A program made the position numbers and the translations under genes. Shown piece by piece: positions 49,001 through 59,979 of a stretch of DNA of 64,000 bases. Where the stretch lies: assembly GCA_003640385.1 (NCBI GenBank), contig RCAB01000028.1, positions 1-64,000 on the forward strand, in the 5' to 3' direction. Every line of letters starts with the position of its first letter. Position 1 is the first letter of the stretch. Origin of the DNA: Setaria digitata (Eukaryota > Nematoda > Chromadorea > Rhabditida > Setariidae). Below the pieces are notes generated by a model that had not been told where the DNA came from, made no database searches, and was given only the letters and a program-made list of their open reading frames with translations.

Positions 49001-51105
49001 TGCTTCATACAGTTGAATTCGTTTCTTCCACTTCATCTTCAACAAATATAACCAATAACGATCGCATGTTCCAACAGAAGCTGCACATATTTCTTTTGTA
49101 TAATTTCTGCAAAGCATGTCAAAATAGATTAGATTTGTTCAGTAACGCGCATTTTCCTTTTATTCAGCTGTACTTCCTGGTAAATTGGTGATGCATGTTG
49201 TTGACGCAATTCATGGCGTAAATAAGTACTTTATAAGAAGCTTCCGTTTCTTACTGTTAAGGTTTTCTATTTCATTGCTTGATTTCTGTCTGTAGTGTTG
49301 GGTTTTATTAAAGCCGAAAACTATCAGTTGAAATAGAAGAATCGAGATGTTGTAACTTTACCTTATTTTAAAAATATTTGAAATCTCTAGAGTAAGTTAT
49401 GGGTCGAGCGCATGGAAGTGAAGTTGTAGTTATATAATTTACCAGAATAATGAAGGGTAAAGTTCTTCTTATTCATTGTTCTTATATTTTAAAGATTTAT
49501 GTTATTGGTAAAGAAGGCTTTCTTAAGGTTTAACAATGTAAAATGAAAGTATGAGAAAAAATTTCATTGTAAAAGATTCTTTAATTCGGGAGTAATTGTA
49601 CGCAAAAAGTAGGTAGTTAGCTAGTGGGTTGTCTTGCGCAGTTTTAATTTGAGCTATGTGATGTCTCAGTGAGAACAACATATGAAATTTTCGAAGATAA
49701 GAAGCTGATAATTGTGCTGAGACACCAAGGAAGAAAGGGATTTTGCGATTTTGCACACTGCTTACCCTTACACTTTATTTGGGAATTATACACTGTGCAA
49801 GTTGTTCTTTTGTTTTCAATTTATTCGTTACTCTTTTGCTTTCTGCATTTGGGATTTATCTGTTCTTTGATTAGATATATGTTTACACATCTTTGTGGCG
49901 TAACTTTTAGCAGTATAAATGTATGCCAAGGTAGATTTCTGCTACATGCTTTGCTTTGTTGAAGAAAAGAAGTGCAAATTTTCACATGTGAGAAATGAAA
50001 TTTACTCTTATTCATATTGGTAAAGAGGTTAGTGAATAACCATCCAATTGCGATTCCGATAAAAGCAGTTGGGGTTATAGCTTTTGGTAACTTTTGGTAG
50101 TCCGAGTAGCCCTGTCGGTTCTTTTTTCCGAGAGCACTGTGAAATTTGGAAGATAGTGAGAAATGTCGCATAAGAGAGGTTTTAGGCGTAATAACTGGTA
50201 AGATCTATGTCACACAATTAAATTCGTCTTCGTAATTAAGTACCTAATGTTAGGATCGCAAGTGGGAACTTCACCTTCAAACTTTTCCTTCCCACCACCT
50301 CACACTATTTTGCATGCTGCAGTTAACGGTGCGAGTTGTTGCATGAAGAATGACGACTTGCATAAATCTAATCCGGAACATGTAGGAGCTTCGTGTTTAC
50401 AAATTATAAGTTGTAATGGAAATATTTTTGAAATCTTCATAAAATGGTTGCAGTGGAGTATGGGAAGGAGTTGCAAGTTTATTGCTATTATGAATGCTGA
50501 AAGTGTTAATAGGTGGTACGACTAGTTTGGGCAGTTTTCTTTTAGGGTTCAGTTATAATTTATATTTCCTTAACCTTCAAATTTAGTTCTTCCAAAAATA
50601 ATTCGACACATTTGAAGTTTTAAAAACTTAGGTAAGTGGTTATGCATCCATGCCATTAACACTCTATCCAAGTCAGCAGCCATATGTAGCGACGACAAAT
50701 GTCGCTGTACCATTCAAAAGTGCTGGAACTGCTGGTGGTGGCCCCGATGTACACAGTCAAACAAGTAGCAATGATGGCTCAAGTGGAAGCGAACAGAGGC
50801 GGGGGTACATTTTTAGTTTTTCCTCATCTCGAAGTCTGAATTGCCGTCATGGAGTTTAAAAAAAAAAAAATACTTGTTTCAGACGCGCAATTTTACCACC
50901 GGCACCCATGTCATCTGCCGTTCACTCGACTGCATTTTCAGCCAATGTCCAGAAGGGAGCTTCAGTGTCTTTGGCTGCGGGTCCATCTCTTGGAATGGGA
51001 GTAGCAAACCGTCTAGAAGAAATCCCACAAGATCTGACATCCAGTCGACAAAGTTTTCGAATTGCAATGAGTCAACCGTTTGAATTTTTCGTTGATAATT
51101 TATAG
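43099..51105 (+). CDS. dsh: Dishevelled (DIX-PDZ-DEP Wnt signal transducer)
   Basis: A cytoplasmic scaffold that relays Frizzled signals to beta-catenin and planar-polarity branches. Exons: 43099-43163, 43393-43537, 43940-44094, 44319-~44467, ~44647-44712, 44825-44917, 45073-45160, 45398-45654, 45752-45881, 46020-46174, 46373-46477, 46636-46761, 47201-47368, 47570-47739, 50632-50804 and 50883-51105, about 755 residues. The DIX domain starts near residue 71 ([23 protein letters not shown]). An acidic/Ser linker and basic RKRRNRRRF follow. PDZ spans about 300-390 ([31 protein letters not shown]) and DEP about 485-565 ([34 protein letters not shown]). Exon 14 has Pro and Ala runs. The tail ends FEFFVDNL, like the Dvl C-terminus. 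The borders of exons 4 and 5 are uncertain, because the best donor (44464) does not keep phase. Intron 14 (47740-50631) holds no gene I can see. Confidence 0.95.
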
Positions 51106-53152
51106 CTTCTCTGACTAGCAACTCTTCGGTAGAACTCTGTTGCTTGCTCTTTCCTGCTTATTTTTCTCTCCTTTTTGCGTTATGCTAGAGTTAAGAATTT
51201 CGATGCAGGGTATTGAAATGAGCAACTGCTCTCCGAAATACTAACCATCTTATGCTGAACTTTTCTTGAAAATAGTGCAGATATTTAAAAATGATCAATT
51301 CGTTGAGATCACTTCGCAGCATTTTTTTGAACCTCCCTGATTATGTAAACATAATAGAACGTGTATACAATTTCTATACCTTCGTAATACATTCTTCGAA
51401 ATTATAAGTTGAAAATGGATTTTATGGACGAAGTGAATCTGTATTTTTTCGATTTTTCCCCTGATGACTCGTTTTCTTTAATGTTATTTTTAATTGTAGC
51501 AAGCTTTTCTTGAAGCGAAAGTCTTTTGCTAGTTCATGAAATTCTGTGGTAGATATACTTCATCTTTCGAGATTCTTTAGCGTCATGGTTTAAAGACCTT
51601 TCAAAACTGGTTTGAATTCCAGTTACATATGTGTTATTTTCCTTGGTTTCTTTTATATGAAAAATTTTCCAAGCAGTTTTGAAGCTGTTGTTTTCGGTAC
51701 TGTGTCAGTGGCTACGAAATATCGATAGAATTCTACAGAACAATTTTAAAACATTCGCCAAAAGCAGAAATTGATACTCTTCGATTTGGAATTTATTTTT
51801 TAAAATCAAATATTTCTCATTGGAATTCATTCACTTCTCTCTTTACTTCCCACTGACATATTGTTGTTTGAAGCTTTTGTTTCGGTCATTTGTATTTTAG
51901 GATTTGCTATTTTGAATTATTATTATTATTATTATTTTTCTTTTGCTCTACTAATAAAAATGTTAATGGATTCCACCGTTAAATAATGCTTTACGGTAAA
52001 GTTGTTGAAGCGTGGACTATGTGTTCTAGACTTGTTATCAGTTTTTTAAAACTTCCAGGTATCAATCAGGCACATAAAATTACCGTTCACTCATTTACAT
52101 TGAAACCAATCCCCTGGTTTAGGNATGTTGTATTCTAGACTTGTTATCAGTTTTTTTAAGACTTCCAGGTATCAATCAGGCACATAAAATTACCGTTCAC
52201 CCATTTACATTGAAACCAATCCCCTGGTTTAGGAAATTTAAAGAACTGTGCAAATTTGACAACGTATTACTTGATTCTAGTCCAAGCCTTCTTCCAGTTC
52301 AGCATAAAGACAAGGGAATGTTTGTTTAGATCTGAAAAATTTTAATGCTTTTGAAATTTATATTGATTTTAATCTTATTTGTAGTGATTACTTTGTAAAC
52401 TGCTTCGAAAATCGGAAATACGGCTCGCAGATGGAAGACGTAGTCTTCGGAGTTGTTCAGTGCTACAAATATAGGAAATTTAATTGCTTCGTTCAATTCC
52501 TGTGATTTCCCAAATTGATTTTTTGACACTTGATTTCAGGATGTTTTCATCACGCCTTTATTTTTGATCTTTATGGTACCGCGATATTCAAAAATAAATT
52601 TTCCCGTTCTCTGAGTGCAGCTAAAGTTTTCAATAAAGTTGTTTCCCAATATTTGACTTTAATACTGAGCAAAAAAAAGCAGCGAGAAGAGAACGAAAAG
52701 GGTAAAAGTACAAGTCATGTGCTATAACGGGGCAGCAAAATTTGACTTACTTTCTTAGATTATTAAACTGCTTGAGATGAATTGGCCGTAACCTTCTTCA
52801 GGTGCATATATTATCTTCATTAGGAGTTTCTGAATAATCGGAAAGAAACTCGAAAGAAGCTTTGCTGCATTGAATCTTTCCAGCTGCGCCGTGACTTCCC
52901 ATACGTGACGCCGTATTTACTGTATCACGGCACAGCAAAATTAAATCTTCTGCATTGCCGAACACTCTACAACACTTTCGAATTTGAAACTGTTAGAATA
53001 ATGCTACTGTTAGTTCGCTTCGCTTTTAGGAGTTTGATCCAATGGAAACTAAATCGCCATATGGAAGTGTTTCAGGTTTGAAAAGTTACTAATGAAACAA
53101 AGCAGTTGCAGTATTGCATTTGGACAAGAAAATTTTTTTTGATGAAAAATTC
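51106..53152. other. Intergenic region after dishevelled
   Basis: No supported gene. It contains the 3' flank of Dishevelled, an N-centred duplication at 52019-52233, and a 62-codon frame at 52141-52329 that depends on the duplicated segment and has no family match. Confidence 0.5.
52019..52233. repeat. ~105 bp duplication around one N (probable assembly join)
   Basis: The sequence from about 52019 to 52123 (TTCTAGACTTGTTATCAG ... CCCCTGGTTTAGG) is followed by a single N at 52124 and then repeated almost identically from 52125 to about 52233. The copies differ by only a few bases. This is the pattern expected when overlapping contig ends are not merged. Confidence 0.88.
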
Positions 53153-56100
53153 CTAAAAGTTGCCCAGAGCAAGAGCAACATGTCTAGGCATTTTCTTCCC
53201 GATCACTCCAACAAGAACGGCCGCAGAATTGATGCCAAAACGTATTTGCAACGGCTTTCCGGTAATCGGATCGATGACTGATTGTACCTCGAAAGTCATG
53301 TCAACTACGAGATGATACAATAACTCGCAGTGATTTTCAGTCTGCTCAGGTATGCCTCTCACTGTCACATATGTGTCATCGATTGTCTCGATTTTAAATA
53401 CCTTGAAAATAACTCATTTACTGAAGTCTTCTATTATTTTACAGAAAAATAATGATAGCTGAATAAGGAAGTCTAAAATTTTACAAAATGTTCAGCAACC
53501 AAACGGTCGAGTTTTATAGTTCATCGAGCAGTTGGACAACTTTTTGTGGCTTGCAGCTCATAATAATATTCTGAAAGTTTGGTACATCACCGAACTCTCA
53601 CTTCTGCATATTCACCTGAAATAAAAAGAATGGAATTCCATAGCTACTTACTAGTCTTCGATTAGCTCTTTTATTTTTCACCTAAATTCTCGAACTAATC
53701 TTGATTTCTTTTCGTTTGAAACTCTCGTTTAATCTATGTTTTCTTAGTTTTTTTTCTTTAGGAAAAAAGATTGTGAAAGGAAAACAAAAATTAACAGAAA
53801 AAAAAAATCAAGTGGCAAGAGTAACGGCAAGAATCTACAGTTTAAAGTCTCTATTTGTGTATTGAAAGAGGGAAGTCCATCGCTTCTTGAGAAAAATAAA
53901 ACTGATGCTTGAAATCAGGATCTAAAGCCAAAGAATCTTACAAATATTCACCGCTTTTCCGCTTATAAGTTGTGCAGCAATAAATGTTGGAACATGTGAC
54001 ATAGTAGGGCTTTTGTTTCAGCTTCTTCACACTCCAAACATCGCACAAATTTTTCCATTTCAGCATTAATTGACTTTCAGATGCACGCTGCAGTGCAAAA
54101 AAAAATGTTCAAAACAAAAAAAAAGAATGAAGGCCTTAGGCAAACTAAACGTTGTGTAAAATATTGGATTTGATAAAATGATAAACTTATCAGATATTCT
54201 AATGAGAGTGACTCTTCAGAGAAGACACAAAGAAACTCACTTCCCTTCGATATTATAAAATCGCTGTTGATTGAGAAGTATCACATCTCGAGTGAAATCG
54301 TGCAAAGGTATCGCTTCCAGACGTATTCCATACTCAAATAGTTCTGAAACAATACTAGCTGAACCAGCTGAACCCACATAGAGAGTAAATGATTTTCGCT
54401 TTCCAAAATAATCATTTGTCCTTTTAACTTTAAACTCTTTTCTCTACTTATCTTGGTTCTAAAGAAAAATTGAAGGCTACTGTTAAAAGGTCGATGTTTT
54501 TTATACTTAACTGAAGTGACACCAAACAGTATGATGTTAAACTGACTTGCAGCTTTAATAATTGCATTATTACATTTTTGATAAGTAATAAGTTGAAAAA
54601 TCGTTTTTTTTTTCTTGTTCATACGCATACTTATTCTCGACAGTGCTTAAAGATTGCATGACTAATTAATTTTTTTCGACTTCTGCTGCAAGAATTAATT
54701 ACTGAATATTGTCAACCCACTTGCTATTCATTTTTGTTTTCAACTGAATGACGACTGCATTAACAAAGTTGCATATTTCATCAATATCGAAAGATATCTG
54801 TGGCCAATCAATGTATTCGTTCCAGTGCCGTGCCAGGCATTAATAGTTCCATTGAAATGTGCTGACTTAGATCAATCACTTTATGTCGGGATAAGCTCAT
54901 CAAGCAACTTACACTTACTGTAATCCTTGGCCACACGTATCAAATTACAGTTTCGATCAGCTACGAAGTGATACGGTTGCGAGTTGCAAGAAAATGAAGT
55001 CCGCTTTGCTCACTTCTAATATATCATCACTAGCATTATCTATTTCAATTTATTCAATCCATAGTGAACCAAGCTTGGCTACATTCTGCACGATCTATTT
55101 GCATTGCTGTGTGTTAAACAAAAGTGTTAAACTTGCATAGTTTGTTAACAAAATAAATTAGGAGCAATGAAAACTTGTAAACAAGACAAAAAAATTGAAT
55201 TAATTACATCTCAAATTAAATTAATTAATGGAACAGTTCGAACTACCAGACAGAATGAATGCAACACTCCTGAAATGCCAATATATGCGAATTGCTGATG
55301 TGATAAGCTATATTTGTTATTACTTGGCACGGATATTTACTGCGTCATTTGAATCAAAAAATGACAACTAATCACAATAAACGGAATGTTTCACGAACAA
55401 ACCTCAATTTTATAAATAACGTGTTCCTGCTCGTATGCTTTTATCAGCATGCTGTACACTGTAGTTACTTAATTAATAAGTTTAACTTTTACTTCCACAT
55501 GGAAAAACTTTTTGCCACTTTTTGAGCTGCACCTATAACATAATACTTCTGCAAAAGTTAGTCTAAAATTTCAAATCTTCATAGGAAGTGCTAAATCTTA
55601 AAGGGTTAAAAGTATAATTCTGACAACATGTTCCTGGTTTTTCTACTTTGCTAACTCAAAAGGATAAAAAACAAAACAAAAAATATAGCCAATATAGAAC
55701 TGCTCCAAAAATGATAGCAGAATACTGGGATGATAAATACTTCTGTTTCACGCAAAATGAAACTACTGATAAAGGTGAGGATGGAATTATTCAGTGATAA
55801 AAGATAACGATTTTGTTCAAGAGAAACCTTTAACAAAGAATGCATTCCGGGTTGAATTCGTGTAATAATGCAACCACAGAGCACCATCAGCACATTTTTC
55901 ACAACGAAATATTGCTCCTCTGTAGCATTCTTGTAAATTGCAAAGTTTACAAAATAATGTACTGAATTCAATCCGTTGAAGAAATTCTGCAAATTAAATT
56001 TTAGTAATATCATTTTTTGTGACCCTTGACCTTTAATTTTTCTTCCTCTCTTTTCTTTTTCAAATTTATGGAATTAGGATGTTCAGCTCAGGAAGCGGTT

Positions 56101-57231
56101 CTTCCGAATAGTTTGATCAATCAAAACACATAATATTTTCACGACAATTTCCGTGATAAATAACTTCAAAATAATCATTTATCAACCTTGCCGATAATGA
56201 ATGCATGAAGACATAAATTAATCAGCGAAGATGCATAATCAAAGAGCAGAAAATTTAGATCGTCAACATCTGACACCTGATGATATCACGGATAATTCAG
56301 CGATTAGATTCCGTGATGCTTCGAAAAAAGGCCCCAATTAAAATAAAAAGAAAATTAGAAAATTTACCCGAAAAAATTAGCCTCATAATTTGTTTGCGTA
56401 AACTTTTAAAGATGAAGCTGCACCATAAAACCAGGACTTCATGATCGCAACATACTTTCCATCCATTATCACAAAGATAGTTAATAAAAAAATGGCCAAA
56501 ACTCTCCCAGAATTGATCATTAGTAGCACCTTGTAAGAGAAAAGTTATGTTTTTTTTTTTTTGGTATTGAGAAATTAAAGTTTTCATGAAATGAATTAAA
56601 CAATCTTCTGATCCTTTCTATTTTTATTGAAAGTTATCTATCATGCCTTTTCAAAATTAAACTGAAATTTGCAGATAGATATTTCATTTTAAATTTTGTA
56701 GAAATCTGACCGCTTCCTTTTTATATTGTTTGACAAAATTAGAATTTAAAGTCTCCTTAAAAAAAGAAACTTTTCAAGCAGCTAAGATTGAATTACTTCC
56801 AAAACAACGAGAAATATAATCATTACCAATTGCTGCAACAATTTCAGTGACCAAGTGGGAAGTGTCTTTATCATGATATTGATTATGCTCGATAATTTGA
56901 CCACCTTTTAAAAAACCAACTTTATCATTACAATAAAAGCTTAATTTTCATCAAAACAAATCTAAAAAAAAGAGGAGGAAATTTTTTTAATTCTTTGAAA
57001 AAATATCAATGTTGTTTTTGAAAAAAATTTCGTCAGAATATAAAATTCAAATATTTTAAGCTACAAATGTTTATGAATTTGGAAGTACTAATAAGCTTCA
57101 ATTTCAAAATGATATATTCTTGAGAAACTTCAAGAAAATCTTTTAGCACTTACACAACACTGTTCCACGTCCTCTCATTATACTTCTCGGTGATAAATTG
57201 TCGGGATATTTTATGAATAAAGCCGTGCTAT
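53153..57231 (-). pseudogene. Soluble (H-NOX) guanylate cyclase pseudogene
   Basis: Remnants of a gas-sensing guanylate cyclase lie in the right order. H-NOX pieces: about 57228-57154 (GFIHKISRQFITEKYNERTW), 56919-56827 (GFLKGGQIIEHNQYHD), 56529-56456 (FWESFGHFFINYLCDNGWK) and 55986-55815 (NGLNSVHYF, then frame-shifted FRCEKCADGALWLHYY). The central domain at 54450-54241 starts GQMIILESE and, after a frameshift, ends [18 protein letters not shown] linker lies near 54060-53940 (LECEEAETKALLCHM). Cyclase pieces are at 53600-53480 (KPQKVVQLLDEL) and 53403-53153 (FKIETIDDTYVTVRGIPE). Damage: the start reads ATAG-CAC where ATG-CAC is expected, there are several frameshifts and stops, cyclase residues are altered (ETIGDAY to ETIDDTY, GIHSG to GINSA), and the C-terminal cyclase sequence is missing. 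Distinct exons with splice-like borders show it is an in-place gene remnant, not a retrocopy. The exact gcy relative is not resolved. Confidence 0.88.
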
Positions 57232-59373
57232 GTTTGCAATTTTCATAAAATTTCAAAGTTTCTCGAAATTAACAAATCTTTACTTGACACTTTCTGCTCT
57301 ACAGCTCACAATTTATAGTTCGAGTTGCTAAAGTTGGCATAATTTCATTTTTTACCGAATAATTAACTCTTCGTTTAGAAAAAATGAAATTTAGATACTA
57401 ATGATAAATTTGCAATACCGAAGATTTTTTTTATATTTCAATATTTCACTAATCAGTCAATTCCAGTTTGTTTTTCAAAGAAAAAAGGAAGAAAAACAAT
57501 TACGATAGTAAAAAACTTTTCTAAAATATTACCATTTCGCGTCAAGACTCTGGATGACTTATTCCACTGCAATTAACATGATTAATTTTACTTCTTATCC
57601 CATTTTTAATTAATATATTCAATAATCACTTAAGTACGCAATCTTCAAAATTGTTGTTTAGTTTTCCGCATGTTATTAAATTGAAATTTCCGACAATAAT
57701 TAGTAGGAAATATTCGTATGTTTCATATATAAAATATTAATTTCGTGACATAAATGCGCTAGACACAAAATAACTTTTGAGGTAAATTTTCTTTTTTGTT
57801 TCTAAGAGAAGAGCGCATTAAGGCTCATAAGAGTAGCAATAACTTTCCTTTTTAATACAAGTTTCACACTTCAATAGGATCTATAAAATGAAATATGATA
57901 CAAAGTTAAATGCAAAGCTTTGATTCGGGAAATTGATAATCTGAAACTATCGAATTTTGAAGATTGGAAATTTTGATAGTCGCTGGCATTCTAACTCATC
58001 AAAAATCTTTTTGCTGTACTTTCAGAAGGTATGATTTTTAGAGCAAAGTATATAGTTCCTCATTTCTCAAACTTGTTTTGATAATTTATGGTACTCTTAA
58101 ATTAGAAACCTTTTGAATAAGCATAACTTTCCGTTTGAATACCAATGTAAGACTCTATGGATTCTCCGACTAGTCAGCAATGGTCAGTAATGAAAATGAT
58201 CCGGAAATGAATGGATCCTTCTGAAAAGAGCACACTGCCAATTTACTTGTTCAAATCAAGTATTTCCGTATTTTTATTACATATTTCAACATTTCTCCAT
58301 GATGTATATTGTGCAAAAATTTGTAACGAATTATTCTAGGAACCTGGTATTTCAGGTTGGGACAGTATCAGTTGTATAAAATTGACCAATAAGAGCTGTA
58401 ATATGCAAGGTATGACTCTATTTCTCTATTTTTTGCTGTTCATGAAACTAGAGAATTTTTGTGGATAGTTTTAAGCTTTCATCATTTTAATTCACAGGTC
58501 GAAATTCCACGATTAATTTATTAGAATGTAAGCAGTGAAATAGATGAAAATCATCCTATGATATTCGTAAGTGTATTGAAAATTCATTTGAGATCGGTGG
58601 AGGTGTATTGGGAAAAAGTTCTCTTACATATTCACAGGAAATTTGGAATTAAATGAAATGATTCAATTCATATGATTTTGCATGTTGCTGATGTTAACCT
58701 GTGAAATCTATTCAATTTTAGAAAATTCAATATTTGAAAAATTTTTTCAATATATTTATAATTTCTTAACCTAATGAAAAACTCCCAAGAGATTTCCGCA
58801 CCATGTGAATCGAAATTATTCACACAAAATTTTTCGAAACTCGAAATTATTCAAATCAATTTAAACGGAAAATTTCCGAGCAGAGAATTTGCACAATGAT
58901 TAAGATGTGAAAATGAACAAAGTAGAATGTTTAGCACCGCAGCGCAGCTTCATTTGCATAATTAATGATGCCACAATGGATGTGGGAAACAACAAAACGA
59001 TAAATGTCTATAAACGTTGGCGTATGAATTAAAAAAAAAAACTGTTGAAAATGATTAGCAACAAATAGCAAGAAATTCATCGATTTCAAAAATGAGACCA
59101 ACGATGAATGAGAGCGAACAGCAAGCAGCAGCACACTGTGTACAATTAATTAATCATGTGGACAGAGGCCGGCAATGAATGCATGCATGCGTGTATGTTT
59201 TCCTCACAATTTTAATTACAATGAAAATATTCCACTGTGGAAGCTTATCACAAACAAATCAATCTTTTAATAAATATCATTGTTTAAGTATTCCTACAAG
59301 CCAGAAGTTCTCCTTATCCTAAAAAGCTTCTATTAATTACAACGTTAATTGAATAAGCGATGAAGATTAATAC
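57232..59373. other. Intergenic AT-rich region
   Basis: No convincing exon. A 67-codon minus-strand frame at 58931-59134 is hydrophobic but lacks splice context and resemblance. The remainder is A/T-tract-rich and would have held the promoter of the dead guanylate cyclase gene. Confidence 0.5.
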
Positions 59374-59559
59374 CTGCTTCAAATGAGAATAGATTTTTTT
59401 TTGCTGGCGTGATATTCTGGTGTAAGCTTGTTCTTGGTATTTTGAAATGAGATCTCGAAAAAGGAGCGGGCTAAAAAGAGGAAGAATGGTCGCTGCATTC
59501 TTATTCATCTCAATTATATCATGTGAGAAACCTTTCGAATTCATTTTTTTTTTTTTCAT
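59374..59559 (-). other. Candidate exon of an unidentified gene
   Basis: A minus-strand open segment begins at ATG 59559 (or a second ATG 15 bases on) and reads MNSKGFSHDIIEMNKNAA, then LFSPLLFRDLISKYQEQAYT and ISRQQKKIYSHLKQ, where a GTATTA donor follows. The charged, amphipathic composition and regular codon use look coding. No partner exon was found and no family is recognised. It lies between the guanylate cyclase remnant and the Wnt gene, on the same strand as both, so it might be an upstream exon of the former. Confidence 0.33.
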
Positions 59560-59979
59560 TTTATCATGAGGGTTAAAATTTCATCCAAAAACATAAATAT
59601 TTCGTCAGTAATTATATGAGCATTACCCATTTGGAAAATTCATTTTCGGCACTAAACATGCATGTATAAATTAAAAGCAGCCTAAATGATCATGACTCAT
59701 AGAGCTTTGAAAAAACTCAACTTGGTCATGATTGCCTCAAGATACGTTGAGAAAAAAGGACATTCATAAATGTGAATAATACAGCCAGTTCTAAAGATCC
59801 AAATGCACTGCATACGATAGACTTTGCATACGATAGATATATTTCACAGGGAAAACGAATTATCCAAGTTGTCCCGAACACTGTAAGTAGTGCTTTTCTC
59901 AAATTCGAAATTTGCTTATTGATAAAAAGTCTTTATCAGACCAATGGAACAATGCAGTAACGCATTAAAAACTTACTTA

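Noticed and set aside
49669..50171. Open frames of 97 and 116 codons on both strands
   Set aside because: They lie in Dishevelled intron 14, overlap antisense to each other and show no coding features.
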